From Sphingomonas rosea (GTDB lineage: Bacteria; Pseudomonadota; Alphaproteobacteria; Sphingomonadales; Sphingomonadaceae), in contig NZ_BAABBR010000001.1 of the NCBI RefSeq assembly GCF_039538065.1, forward strand, positions 1,402,501 through 1,466,500: a stretch of 64,000 bases of DNA. Reading direction: 5' to 3'. Shown here piece after piece: positions 35,256 to 52,035 of the stretch (position 1 is the first letter of the stretch; the number at the start of each line of letters is the position of its first letter). The position numbers and the translations under genes are program-made. A model generated the notes under the pieces. It made no database searches. It had not been told where the DNA came from and saw nothing but the letters and a program-made list of their open reading frames with translations.

Positions 35256-35552
35256 TTAGCGCAGCTTGGCGAGCACGCCCTGGAGCTGCATCGCGTTCGA
35301 CATGTCGCCTTCGACCTTGAGCTTGCCGGTCATGAAGGCGGTCATGCCGTCGAGCTGACCCGCCGCCATCGACTGCCAGTCGTCCCAGGCGACCTTGATC
35401 GTGGTGTCGGCGTCGCCATCGTCCTCGGTCACCTGGTTGCTCTGGCCATCGAGCATGATCGCGCCCTGATCGCCGAAGTGGAGCTTGACCTTCTTGCCCG
35501 GAATGAAGGCCTGCGCCTCCTGCATCTTCTGCACCAGTTCCTGCTTGGTCAT
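35256..35552 (-). CDS. SCP2 sterol-binding domain protein
   Basis: This 98-residue single-domain protein of the SCP2 (sterol carrier protein 2) family is predicted to bind lipids or acyl-CoAs in the cytoplasm. The pattern VKLHFGDQGAIMLDG, DTTIKVAWDDWQSMAAGQLDGMTAFMTGKLKVEGDM covers the characteristic strands and the final helix. It has its own terminator. The CoA-transferase operon is its neighbour, so a role in acyl-CoA metabolism is possible but unproven. Confidence 0.9.
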   Translation of the reverse strand: MTKQELVQKMQEAQAFIPGKKVKLHFGDQGAIMLDGQSNQVTEDDGDADTTIKVAWDDWQSMAAGQLDGMTAFMTGKLKVEGDMSNAMQLQGVLAKLR

Positions 35553-35613
35553 CCCTTGAGCTCCCTTGTGAACATCATTGTCAGTGACGGGTAGCGGCAG
35601 CCTCCAAGCGCCG

Positions 35614-36180
35614 TCAATCCATGTGGCGGAGGCCGATCCGAAGATAATCCCAGCCGGTGACGACGGTGAGGGTCGCGGCGGCCCACAGGCTGGCGAGGCC
35701 GGTCCAGTGCACCCACTGGGCCTGAGGCACCGAGCCGGCGAGGATCAATGCGCCCAATGCCACGAGCTGGAGCGTGGTCTTCCACTTGGCGAGCTGCGAG
35801 ACCGGCATCGAGATATGCAGGGGCGCGAGGAATTCGCGCAGGCCCGAGACGATGATCTCGCGCAGCAGGATGACGAGCGCGGGGATGATGTGGAGGCCGT
35901 GGATGATCGGGTCGTCGACCGCCTTGCGGGTCGAGACCAGCATGATGATGACCGCGGCGACCATGATCTTGTCGGCGATCGGATCGAGGAACTGGCCGAG
36001 GCGGCTGATCTGACCCTGCGCGCGGGCGAGATAGCCGTCGAAATAATCGGTGATCCCGACGATGCAGTAGAGGACGAAGGTGATCGCATAGTCGAGCGGC
36101 GCCGGAGTCCACAGCAGGAAAACCAGGATCGGCACCGCGAAGATGCGCGACAGCGTGAGGATGTTGGGCAGCGACAGCAT
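35614..36180 (-). CDS. pgsA: CDP-diacylglycerol-glycerol-3-phosphate 3-phosphatidyltransferase
   Basis: PgsA makes phosphatidylglycerophosphate, the committed step to phosphatidylglycerol and cardiolipin, in the inner membrane. The 188 residues start with the family sequence LSLPNILTLSRIFAVPIL. The CDP-alcohol phosphotransferase motif DG-x2-AR-x8-G-x3-D-x3-D is complete in DGYLARAQGQISRLGQFLDP and the D after it. There are about five membrane helices. An LplT-like transporter is divergently encoded 115 bases away, so both genes may serve phospholipid metabolism. Confidence 0.95.
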   Translation of the reverse strand: MLSLPNILTLSRIFAVPILVFLLWTPAPLDYAITFVLYCIVGITDYFDGYLARAQGQISRLGQFLDPIADKIMVAAVIIMLVSTRKAVDDPIIHGLHIIPALVILLREIIVSGLREFLAPLHISMPVSQLAKWKTTLQLVALGALILAGSVPQAQWVHWTGLASLWAAATLTVVTGWDYLRIGLRHMD

Positions 36181-36295
36181 TGCAGGAGAGAGTGTCTAGC
36201 GAGGCCGGCGGCGTTTGCAAAAGCCGCTTGTGTTGGCGTGTCCCGAAAGGAGGGCTAAGGCTCGTCCCTTCGTTCGCGTCTCGGCAGGTTTCCAC

Positions 36296-37636
36296 TTGAT
36301 CCAGAATGTCACGCACCTGCTGAAGACCCGGCGCTTCGTGCCCCTGTTCGTCACGCAGTTCCTGGGCGCCTTCAACGACAATCTGTTCCGCACCGCGATG
36401 GTGCTGCTGGTCATCTACGGCATCTACCGGTCGGCGGCGCAGGAGGCGGCCTTTTCGGCGCTGGCGGGCGGGCTGTTCATCCTGCCCTTCTTCCTTCTTT
36501 CGGCGCTGTCGGGGCAACTGGCCGACGCCTATGACAAGGCGCGGATCGCACGCGCGGTGAAGACCGCCGAGATCCTGATCATGATCTTCGGTGCGGCCGG
36601 GCTCTATTACCAGAACATCCCCTCGCTGCTGGTCGCGCTGACCGCCATGGGGATCCATTCGACTTTCTTCGGGCCGATCAAATATGCGATCCTGCCGCAG
36701 CACCTCGAGCGCGACGAAGTGCTCGGCGGGACGGGGCTCGTCGAGGCGGGCACCTATATCGCGATCCTCGGCGGCACGATCCTCGGCGGGCTGCTCGTCG
36801 TGCAGGACGCGGATGGCACCTATCATGCCGAATATGCAGCGCTCTGCGTGCTGCTGGTGGCGCTTGCCGGGCGGGTCGCGGGGCAGTTCATTCCTGCCGC
36901 GCCGCCGTCGACCGAGGACAGCGGGACGGTGAACGATCCCGACCTGCCCAAGGCGGAGCTCGACTGGCACGTCGTTCGGGCCTCGATCAACCTCGTCAAG
37001 GCGACGATGCACGTGCCGCGGCTGTTCGTAGCCATCATGGCGATCAGCTTCTTCTGGGCGATCGGCGCGGTGCTGGCGGCGCAATTCCCGCCGCTGGTGA
37101 AGAACGTCTTCGGCGGCGACCAGAGCGTCGCGACCCTGTTCCTCGCGATCTTCTCGATCGGGGTGGCGGTCGGATCGGTGATCATCAACCGGCTGCTGAA
37201 GGGCGAGGTGTCGGCCCGCTTCGCGCCCATGTCGGCACTGCTGATGGGGGCCTGCGTCATCGCGCTCTACGTGCTGAGCCTTGGCTGGACGCCCTATCCC
37301 GAGCTGGTCGGGATGAAGGTGTTCCTTGAAGAGCCGGCCGGCTGGCCGGTGGTGCTCGCGCTGTTCGGGGTGGCAACCTTCGGCGGCATGTTCGTCGTGC
37401 CGCTCTATGCCTTCCTCACGACCACGGTGCCCAAGTCCGAGACCGCGCGCACGGTGGCGGCGAACAACATCGTCAACGCCGGCGCGATGGTCGGGGCGAC
37501 CGTCCTGCTGTTCGTGATGGTGCAGGCGGGCGTATCGGTTGAGCAGACCCTGCTACTGGTCGCGGCGGGGACATTGGTGTCGGCGTGGCTCGGGAAGAAG
37601 CTCCACCGTGCCTGCCTCGAGGCGGGTTGCCCCTGA
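36296..37636 (+). CDS. MFS transporter, LplT-like (lysophospholipid)
   Basis: This is a 12-helix major facilitator protein of about 446 residues. The N-terminus RRFVPLFVTQFLGAFNDNLFRTAMV and the region HSTFFGPIKYAILPQHL are characteristic of LplT, which flips lysophospholipids for reacylation. In many proteobacteria this transporter is fused to the acyltransferase Aas; no acyltransferase domain is present here. The start is uncertain. A TTG at 36296 gives MIQNVTHLLKTRRF, while the frame is open back to a TTG at 36215. It diverges from pgsA. Confidence 0.82.
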   Translation: MIQNVTHLLKTRRFVPLFVTQFLGAFNDNLFRTAMVLLVIYGIYRSAAQEAAFSALAGGLFILPFFLLSALSGQLADAYDKARIARAVKTAEILIMIFGAAGLYYQNIPSLLVALTAMGIHSTFFGPIKYAILPQHLERDEVLGGTGLVEAGTYIAILGGTILGGLLVVQDADGTYHAEYAALCVLLVALAGRVAGQFIPAAPPSTEDSGTVNDPDLPKAELDWHVVRASINLVKATMHVPRLFVAIMAISFFWAIGAVLAAQFPPLVKNVFGGDQSVATLFLAIFSIGVAVGSVIINRLLKGEVSARFAPMSALLMGACVIALYVLSLGWTPYPELVGMKVFLEEPAGWPVVLALFGVATFGGMFVVPLYAFLTTTVPKSETARTVAANNIVNAGAMVGATVLLFVMVQAGVSVEQTLLLVAAGTLVSAWLGKKLHRACLEAGCP

Positions 37637-37640
37637 TCGC

Positions 37641-37838
37641 TCAGGCGATGAACAGGCTGACGACGAGGAAGCCCGCGGCATAGGCGCCGGCGAACAACCG
37701 GACGTCGGGGCTGAGGCCCGAACTCACCTGCTTTTGCGCCCAGTCCAGCAGCCAGCGACGGCCGGTGCCGAACCTCAGGGGATGCTTGCCGCCGAAGCGG
37801 ACCGAGAAGGGCAGCATTGCTGCCTGCGGGCGATGCAT
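37641..37838 (-). CDS. Small protein with C-terminal membrane helix
   Basis: This protein of up to 65 residues (58 if started at the ATG at 37817) has a basic amphipathic N-terminus and one C-terminal helix, LFAGAYAAGFLVVSLFIA. I do not recognise a family. It ends five bases from the MFS stop. A near-consensus CtrA box, TTAA-N7-TTTA at 37848-37862, lies ten bases upstream of the start, which supports a real, regulated gene. Confidence 0.5.
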   Translation of the reverse strand: MHRPQAAMLPFSVRFGGKHPLRFGTGRRWLLDWAQKQVSSGLSPDVRLFAGAYAAGFLVVSLFIA

Positions 37839-37847
37839 GGGCGAACC

Positions 37848-37862
37848 TTAACGCGGTTTTTA
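37848..37862 (-). promoter_or_regulatory. Candidate CtrA box
   Basis: TTAA (37848-37851), seven bases, then TTTA (37859-37862): the TTAA-N7-TTAA consensus with one mismatch, just upstream of the small membrane protein gene. Confidence 0.4.
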
Positions 37863-37950
37863 CCATGCTCAAACGGCAGATCGGCGACGGCGGTTGCGGG
37901 CGTCCCAGAGCGGGATTCCGTGGTCTTTCGATACTTTTTTGGAAGTCTTC

Positions 37951-39558
37951 TCAGCCGATGCGGCGGGCGGCGGGCTCGGTCTGGCTGCGGCGACGGGCGA
38001 GGAGATCGGTCACGGCTTCGGCATCCATCGGCTTGCCGATGAACCAGCCCTGCCCGGTCTGCGCGCCGAGCGTGAGGGCCATGTCGAAGGTCTGGGCGTC
38101 CTCGAGGCCTTCGGCGGTCACGGGAATGTCGAGCGCCTGGGCGAGGGTGGTGACGGCCTTCACGATCGCCGCGCTCTCGCGGTCGACATGGACCGAGGCC
38201 ATGAAGCTGCGGTCGATCTTGATCATGTCGAGGGGAAGAAGGCGCAAGTGCGACAGGCTCGAGAAGCCCGTGCCGAAATCGTCGAGCGCGATGCGGATGC
38301 CCTGGTTCTTAAGGCTGACGATGAGATTGCGGGCAAGGTCGATGTCGGCGAACAGCGAGCTTTCGGTCAGCTCGACGACCAGCCGCTCGGCGGGGAAATT
38401 GCGCTCGGTCAGCAGGCGGATGAGGCGCTGGGCGAGCCACAGGTCCGACAATTGCGCCGGCGAGATGTTGATCGAGAGACTGAGCTCGGGATCCCAGTCG
38501 CGGGCATCGTCGAGCGCGCAGGCGATGACGCTTTCGGACAATGGTCCGATCAGCCCCATCTCCTCGGCGACGGGAATGAAGATCTCGGGGCTGAGGAGGC
38601 CGCGATTGGGGTGCTGCCAGCGGGCGAGCGCCTCGAAGCCAGTCAGCCGCCCGGTCGCGAGATCAACCTGCGGCTCGAACAGGGGGATGAACTGGCCGTT
38701 GTCGATGCCGACGCGGATCGCCTGCTCGAGTTCGCTGCGCTCGATGAGGGCACGCTCCATGCCGCTGTCGAACCATGTCGGACGCGCGGCGCGGGCGCTG
38801 CGGGCGTGGTCAAGCGCGATGTCGGCGCGGCGCAGCAGCTCGGCGGCGCGGCAATGGGCGCCGGGCGCGGCGCTGGCGATGCCGGCGATGGCGCCGACCT
38901 GCGCGAAGGTCCCGGCAATGTCGTAGGTCCGGCTGACGTCGCGCAGCAGGGTTTCGGCAAGGGTCTCAGCGCTGGCGAGGTCGGCGGTGCGGACACAGGC
39001 GGCGATTGCGAATTCATCGCCCGACAGGCGGGCGACGACCGAATTCTCCGGCACGTCGGCGCTCATCGCGGCGGTAATCTCGCGCAGCAGCGCGTCGCCC
39101 ATGTCGTAGCCAAAGCGGTCGTTGATCCGCTTGAAGCGCTGCATCTGGAGCGAGATGATGACGAGGCAATGATCGGCGTCGATCGCGGTCTGGCAGAGTT
39201 GCTCGACGCCCTCGGCGAACCCCTTGCGGTTGGCGAGGCCGGTGATGCTGTCGGTCGCGGCCTGGCGGGCAGCGCGGCGCTCGCCGTCGGCGCGCAGTTC
39301 GGCCTCGTGCTGGAGGTCGACGTAGCGGCGCCAGCCGAACAGGATCAGCGCGACGTTGAGGACGAGCGCCGCGGCGGCGACCTGGACGCCGGCGTCGAGG
39401 CCGCTGACCTTCTGGCTCGCGATGAGGTGGAGAAGGCTGCTGCCGTTCCAGATGAACGCCCCGACCGCCGCGAGCAGGAACAGGATGATGACCGCCTCGG
39501 CGCGCCCGAGGACGGAGCGCCGGAGCATGGTCGATGCGGCCGGAGAAAAACCAAGCAT
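37951..39558 (-). CDS. Membrane GGDEF-EAL cyclic-di-GMP protein
   Basis: This 535-residue protein has two N-terminal membrane helices (about 22-40 and 58-78), a GGDEF domain (about 100-265) and an EAL domain (about 275-525). The GGDEF signature is SGDEF, in ARLSGDEFAIA, a variant that may still be active. The EAL domain keeps FEALARW, NISPAQL, ELTESSL, DDFGTGFSSLSHL, KIDRSF and AEGLED, so the phosphodiesterase is probably active. It would lower or tune cyclic-di-GMP near the membrane. A tRNA gene lies 77 bases upstream. Confidence 0.92.
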   Translation of the reverse strand: MLGFSPAASTMLRRSVLGRAEAVIILFLLAAVGAFIWNGSSLLHLIASQKVSGLDAGVQVAAAALVLNVALILFGWRRYVDLQHEAELRADGERRAARQAATDSITGLANRKGFAEGVEQLCQTAIDADHCLVIISLQMQRFKRINDRFGYDMGDALLREITAAMSADVPENSVVARLSGDEFAIAACVRTADLASAETLAETLLRDVSRTYDIAGTFAQVGAIAGIASAAPGAHCRAAELLRRADIALDHARSARAARPTWFDSGMERALIERSELEQAIRVGIDNGQFIPLFEPQVDLATGRLTGFEALARWQHPNRGLLSPEIFIPVAEEMGLIGPLSESVIACALDDARDWDPELSLSINISPAQLSDLWLAQRLIRLLTERNFPAERLVVELTESSLFADIDLARNLIVSLKNQGIRIALDDFGTGFSSLSHLRLLPLDMIKIDRSFMASVHVDRESAAIVKAVTTLAQALDIPVTAEGLEDAQTFDMALTLGAQTGQGWFIGKPMDAEAVTDLLARRRSQTEPAARRIG

Positions 39559-39635
39559 TGATCTCGATTAGACCGAAAGCCTTTAACAATTTGCTCCGTT
39601 TCGGTCTGAGTTCGCAACCGAACTGCCATTGCGGC

Positions 39636-39721
39636 TGGTGCGGACGGCGGGACTTGAACCCGCACTTCGTTCCCGAAAGCCGATTTTAAGTCGGCAGCGT
39701 CTACCATTCCGCCACGTCCGC
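39636..39721 (-). tRNA. tRNA-Leu (anticodon UAA)
   Basis: The minus strand folds as a class II tRNA: acceptor GCGGACG with CGTCCGC, a D arm, and an anticodon arm GCCGA-CTTAAAA-TCGGC (anticodon TAA). A long variable arm (TTTCGGGAACGAA region), T arm GCGGG-TTCAAGT-CCCGC and an encoded CCA end complete it. The long variable arm and UAA anticodon identify leucine. Upstream is a 6-bp palindrome (39733-39749). Confidence 0.95.
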
Positions 39722-39864
39722 GCATGCGGCGGCTTGCCCGCTCGGCAAGGGCGGGGTCAAGCGATCTGGGGCCTGCGGCCACACCGCTGAAGAAATAACG
39801 CTCCCGTCATGGACCCTGCCGGTCGTTTCGGCGTTCGTTCAGCCGCAAGACAGGAGAGAACACC

Positions 39865-39990
39865 ATGCTTCGCAAGGTAATGACCCTCGCTTTGATCGGC
39901 AGCTCGCTGACGATCGCGGCCTGCAACACCGTTCGCGGTGCGGCAAAGGACGTGAACTCGGCAGCCAACACGGTCGACAACGCGATCTGA
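39865..39990 (+). CDS. Entericidin-like lipoprotein (copy 1)
   Basis: This is a 41-residue small lipoprotein. The signal peptide MLRKVMTLALIGSSLTIAAC ends in a lipobox with the cysteine at 20. The mature peptide NTVRGAAKDVNSAANTVDNAI is an amphipathic helix as in the EcnA/EcnB (antidote/toxin) entericidin family. AGGAGAG lies eight bases upstream. It is one of two tandem paralogs; which, if either, is a toxin cannot be told from sequence. Confidence 0.85.
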   Translation: MLRKVMTLALIGSSLTIAACNTVRGAAKDVNSAANTVDNAI

Positions 39991-40032
39991 TCTGAGGCAT
40001 GGGTCATTCCGGTTCTTTAACGGAGTGTACCC

Positions 40033-40170
40033 ATGCGGAAGTTCGTGACCTTGGTTCTGATCGGCGGCTCGCTCGCGATGACAGCCTGCAACACCGTTCG
40101 CGGCGTTGCGACTGACGTCAACTCGGCCGCCAACTGCACCGAGAACACGATGAAGGGCGGGCGCTGCTAA
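40033..40170 (+). CDS. Entericidin-like lipoprotein (copy 2)
   Basis: This 45-residue paralog of the gene 42 bases upstream shares MTLALIGSS-like and ACNTVRG(A/V)A(K/T)DVNSAAN patterns. The lipobox is TAC, with the cysteine at 19. The C-terminus differs: it ends CTENTMKGGRC, with two extra cysteines, and its charge is changed. This is a duplication followed by divergence. A terminator follows directly. Confidence 0.85.
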   Translation: MRKFVTLVLIGGSLAMTACNTVRGVATDVNSAANCTENTMKGGRC

Positions 40171-40195
40171 GGCTTCCGTTTTCATCGTTACAAAG

Positions 40196-40235
40196 AAAAA
40201 CCCCGTCGGCTCAGCGCCGGCGGGGTTTTTCTTTT
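40196..40235. terminator. Bidirectional terminator
   Basis: CCCCGTCGGC (40201-40210) pairs with GCCGGCGGGG (40216-40225) with one G-U pair. A runs precede and T runs follow, so it can stop both the lipoprotein transcript and the convergent gene at 40239. Confidence 0.9.
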
Positions 40236-40238
40236 GCT

Positions 40239-41522
40239 TCAGAGCGCGAGGTTGAAGCGGAGCGGCGCGAGGCGCCAGTTGTCGGGCTTCATGCCCGCTG
40301 CGAGCGCAAGGTCTACTGCCTCCTGCGCGGCCTCCTTATTCACCGACCAGGCTAGCGCACAGAGCGGATCGTAGCTGGTGTTGACGGGCAGCTTGCGCTG
40401 TTTGCGCTCAAGGACGACCGACGGCTCCAACGCCGCAAAGGCCGACATCCTGCGCATGTCGGCGGGGGGCAAGCTGCCGAGGTCGGGGGCGAGAAAATCC
40501 TGCATGCTGTTCCAGTAGGCCGCCTGGAACAGCGTCTCGAGGACGCGGCGCCTGAGGCCTGGCTCGGCATCATGCAGCAAGGCGAGGTGCACCTCGTCCG
40601 GTCGCTCCCCGGCGAGTTCGCGCTTCGCGAGGATGTGGCGCACCTCGCGATCGCCGCTCTGGATCGCGAGCATCACAAAATTCTGGTCGAGGAGGTCGAG
40701 TTCGGCACCATGCGCGAGCTGGATCGGAGTCAGTCTGAGCGCCGCCGCCAACGCCGCAAAACTGGTGCTCTTCCAGTGCTCCCAGAAGGGGAAGGTGTTC
40801 GCCTCGGGACGCTCGGCGTAGCGGACGCGACCATGTTCCACCGCGAGGTGCCGGGCGAGGATCGCGGCGTGGTCGGCCTCGGTCTCGATGCCACCCATCG
40901 AATCGAGCTTGGCCTGCGCCTGCTCCCGGACCTTGGCCGCGGGATCGTCGAGGAAGCGCCGCATGAGCGGCACCTGCCAGGGGAGAATACCGCGATGCGA
41001 CGCGCCTGCATTCAGGTGGTTGAGCAGGCTCAGCCGGTCGGCGACCGACAGCGATGGCCCGACGTCGATCACGAGCCGCGTGTAGGCCTCCGGGTCCCAC
41101 GCCGCCATGCGCGACAAGGCCACGCTTCTTGGCTTCGGCTTCCAGCGCTTCCAATTTTCGCCGGTAAGCCGATTCCCTTCATTGAAGGGCGTCAGCCCCT
41201 CTTCCGAGAAGAAGTCGACCCAAGGCTGATAGAGGAGTGGGGAGCGGTCGAAGAGCTTGGCGTCTGGCACCCAGTCGCGCGGATTGGCGCTATAGCCACG
41301 TGCCTGCGCCAGGTTGAGCAGGTCCTTGAGGCTGCCGTTGCCGGTCGGCCGAAGGAAGGCGATGGCGGCCCGGAACGCCGCTCGCGCTTCTTCCCGCATC
41401 GGCATCGGCGGCAGGGCCAGCGGCGGCATCCGGGCGGCGAGCGCCTCGTCCGCGAAATAGTGGATCCCGGGGCCGAAGCCCGTGCTGCGGTGCTTGACCG
41501 TCTGAAATGACCCCAAAGACAT
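40239..41522 (-). CDS. Unknown large cytoplasmic protein, helical repeat-like
   Basis: I do not recognise this 427-residue protein. It has no signal peptide or membrane helix. Much of it is predicted helical, with HEAT-like pairs of helices (VADRLSLLNHLNAG, QVPLMRRFLDDPAAKVREQAQAKLDSM, LALLHDAEPGLRRRVLETLFQAA). It is rich in Trp (WKRWKPKPRSVAL, FWEHWKSTSF). It may be a scaffold or interaction protein. It lies alone between the lipoprotein pair and the rpoC terminator, with its own bidirectional terminator. Confidence 0.72.
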   Translation of the reverse strand: MSLGSFQTVKHRSTGFGPGIHYFADEALAARMPPLALPPMPMREEARAAFRAAIAFLRPTGNGSLKDLLNLAQARGYSANPRDWVPDAKLFDRSPLLYQPWVDFFSEEGLTPFNEGNRLTGENWKRWKPKPRSVALSRMAAWDPEAYTRLVIDVGPSLSVADRLSLLNHLNAGASHRGILPWQVPLMRRFLDDPAAKVREQAQAKLDSMGGIETEADHAAILARHLAVEHGRVRYAERPEANTFPFWEHWKSTSFAALAAALRLTPIQLAHGAELDLLDQNFVMLAIQSGDREVRHILAKRELAGERPDEVHLALLHDAEPGLRRRVLETLFQAAYWNSMQDFLAPDLGSLPPADMRRMSAFAALEPSVVLERKQRKLPVNTSYDPLCALAWSVNKEAAQEAVDLALAAGMKPDNWRLAPLRFNLAL

Positions 41523-41583
41523 GCGCCACGCCCCCCATGTCGAGACCGCCCCGGGCTCGTGGCCAATGCCAGCCCGCGCATGC

Positions 41584-41617
41584 GAAAAACCCCGCCGGCA
41601 CTGGGCCGACGGGGTCT
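41584..41617 (-). terminator. Terminator of rpoBC
   Basis: On the minus strand ACCCCGTCGGC (41605-41615) pairs with GCCGGCGGGGT (41589-41599), followed by five T residues. The hairpin arms are nearly identical to those at 40201-40225. It lies 36 bases past the rpoC stop. Confidence 0.9.
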
Positions 41618-41652
41618 TCGTTGGTCAGGTCTTCCGGGCCGGTAGGCCGCGA

Positions 41653-45924
<4,272 letters not shown>

Positions 45925-45992
45925 ACTTTACTCCTGAGCCCCTGAGGGCTTCGAGGTCATGTCTTGTGGCGGAAGGAGGAGGGCCGAAGCCC

Positions 45993-50162
<4,170 letters not shown>

Positions 50163-50381
50163 GGTCGTCCCTGCGCTTGGGCGCGAGCACAGCAAACCTG
50201 CGCTCCCGCTTTGCCCCCGGCGAGGCGCCGGGGTGGTAAGTAGTGGAGCGCTGCTCCCGCTGGTCTCTCCACTTCGTTCGGCCCGCGCGCTATTCGGACC
50301 CTGTCCCGGAGAGGGCAGGAAAGGCCCCAGGCGCATGGGAACCCATGCGGCGGAGCCGGTATGTTTGTCGGATGAGGTCTG
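50163..50381 (-). other. rpoB leader region
   Basis: About 220 bases of untranslated leader between the predicted promoter and rpoB. It contains a hairpin, CCCCGGC (50215-50221) with GCCGGGG (50227-50233). No gene is seen. Confidence 0.45.
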
Positions 50382-50409
50382 CATATAGCTTCGCGGCCCG
50401 TTTTCGCAA
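50382..50409 (-). promoter_or_regulatory. Candidate rpoB promoter
   Basis: On the minus strand TTGCGA (50404-50409) and TATATG (50382-50387) are separated by 16 bases. This would give rpoBC its own promoter, consistent with its separation from rplJL. Confidence 0.5.
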
Positions 50410-50482
50410 GGGGGCAAAGCAACCAAAGCGGCCCTCGCGCATTGCTGCCGACCCCCTTGGCGGGTCGTGGGTCTCCCAGCCG

Positions 50483-50490
50483 TTAACCAT
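50483..50490 (+). promoter_or_regulatory. Candidate CtrA 8-mer upstream of the 50552 gene
   Basis: TTAACCAT matches the CtrA 8-mer and lies 62 bases before the membrane protein start. The same word occurs in the ctrA upstream region. Confidence 0.35.
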
Positions 50491-50551
50491 CTCGTGACGG
50501 GCCTGCGCTAGACCCGCCGCACGCCGCCGACGAGCGGCACGGGGAGGATGA

Positions 50552-52021
50552 ATGGCGAGCGTGACCCAAGACGGCTGGTGGCAGCGGGCCCGCGGCGCCC
50601 TCATGGCCGGGGACACCCCGGAGAATCGCTTCGCGCCCGACCGCCTCGACGCGTATTCCCGCGAATTGCAGTCGGCACTGCCGCTGTTCTTCGCCTTCCT
50701 CATCGCCTTCGCGCTGAACCTCTTCATGGACGGCGACACCGGCTGGCACCTCGGTGCCGGGCACTGGGTCGTCGAACATCGGGCCGTCCCGACCGTCGAT
50801 CCCTTCAGCCACACCATGCCTGGCAAGGCGTGGATGGCGCACGAGTGGCTGGCCGAAGTGCTGATGGTTGGGGCCGAGTGGCTGCGCGGCTGGGCGGCGA
50901 TCACCGTCCTCTATGCCGCCTCGGCGGCCTTCACCTTCTGGTTGCTGGCGCGCGAGGCCTTCCGCCACCTGCCGGCTCGCTATGCCGTGACCGCCGTCGC
51001 GCTCGCCGCCGGCATCCTCTTTCCTTTCACGCTGGCCCGCCCGCACATGCTGGCCTGGTCGCTGCTCGCGCTGTGGACCGTGATCCTGCTTCGCGCCCGC
51101 GAGGAGCGCCGCGCCCCGCCGCTGGCGGCGGCCCTGCTGATGGCGATCTGGGCCAATCTTCATGCGAGCTACATCGTCGCCTTCGGCCTGGCCGGGTTGT
51201 TCGCGCTCGAATCCCTGATCGAGAATCCGCGCGACACGCGCCTGCTCGGGCGCTGGGCGGCGTTCGGGCTGCTCGCGCTCGGGATCGCGGTCTTCGCGAC
51301 GCCCTTCGGCCCCGAGCACTTCCTCTACCCCTTCGAAGTCAGCAACATGAAGGCGCTCGCGGTCATCTCCGAATGGCGCCGCTCGGTGCTGACCCGCGAC
51401 ATCGGCTTCACCGCCTTGCTGGTCGTCATGGTGGGCGTGGTCGCGCTGCGCTGGCGGACCGTGCCGCCGCTGCGCTTCCTGCTGCTCGCGGGGCTTGCCG
51501 CGATGGCGCTCCTTCATGCGCGTCATCAGATGCTCTTCGCGATCGTCGGGCTGCTGGTCCTGATGCCGATGGTCGATCCCGCGACGTCGCCGCGCCGCCC
51601 GCTGCCGCGCACCGCCTGGTTCCTGCCGTTGCTCTTGCTGGTATTCGCCGCGCGGCTGGCGATCCCCTATCAGTTCAAAGAGCATAGCAGCTATCCGCTG
51701 ACGCTCCTCGCCAAGGTGCCTGCCGAGCTCCGCGCCCAGCCGGTCTATAACGAATATAGCCAGGGCGGTCCGCTCGTCATGATCGGGGTCCGGCCCTACA
51801 TCGACGGCCGCGCCGACATGTACGGCGACGACTTCACCTTCCGCGCCAAGGCGATCACCGCCGGCGATATTAGCAAATTCCGCGAGGACGTGACGCGGTT
51901 CGGAATCCGCTGGGCGGTGCTCGAGAATACGAACGGGCTGACGAAGAAGCTGCTGAAGGAGCCCGGTTGGCGATTGTTCGCCCGCGACAGGCACGCGAGC
52001 ATCTTCGTCCGGACGCGCTGA
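50552..52021 (+). CDS. Polytopic membrane protein, GT-C-like
   Basis: This is a 489-residue membrane protein with about ten helices. The N-terminal loop MDGDTGWHLGAGHWVVEHRA and then DPFSHTMPGKAWMAHEWLAE resembles the acidic, histidine-rich first loop of GT-C-type glycosyltransferases. The C-terminal periplasmic part has YNEYSQGGPLVMIGVRPYIDG then RADMYGDDF, also seen in such proteins. The sugar, lipid donor or acceptor is unknown. GGGGAGG lies five bases before the ATG. It is on the opposite strand between rplL and rpoB. Confidence 0.8.
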   Translation: MASVTQDGWWQRARGALMAGDTPENRFAPDRLDAYSRELQSALPLFFAFLIAFALNLFMDGDTGWHLGAGHWVVEHRAVPTVDPFSHTMPGKAWMAHEWLAEVLMVGAEWLRGWAAITVLYAASAAFTFWLLAREAFRHLPARYAVTAVALAAGILFPFTLARPHMLAWSLLALWTVILLRAREERRAPPLAAALLMAIWANLHASYIVAFGLAGLFALESLIENPRDTRLLGRWAAFGLLALGIAVFATPFGPEHFLYPFEVSNMKALAVISEWRRSVLTRDIGFTALLVVMVGVVALRWRTVPPLRFLLLAGLAAMALLHARHQMLFAIVGLLVLMPMVDPATSPRRPLPRTAWFLPLLLLVFAARLAIPYQFKEHSSYPLTLLAKVPAELRAQPVYNEYSQGGPLVMIGVRPYIDGRADMYGDDFTFRAKAITAGDISKFREDVTRFGIRWAVLENTNGLTKKLLKEPGWRLFARDRHASIFVRTR

Positions 52022-52035
52022 CCGGCGCCCACACG

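Noticed and set aside
35056..35259. A 67-residue plus-strand frame between scoA and the SCP2 gene
   Set aside because: It starts inside the operator repeat, covers the SCP2 terminator and has no family features.
50163..50426. An extra 88 codons upstream of rpoB in the same frame
   Set aside because: The extension is low complexity and overlaps the predicted promoter. The conserved protein begins at the ATG at 50162.
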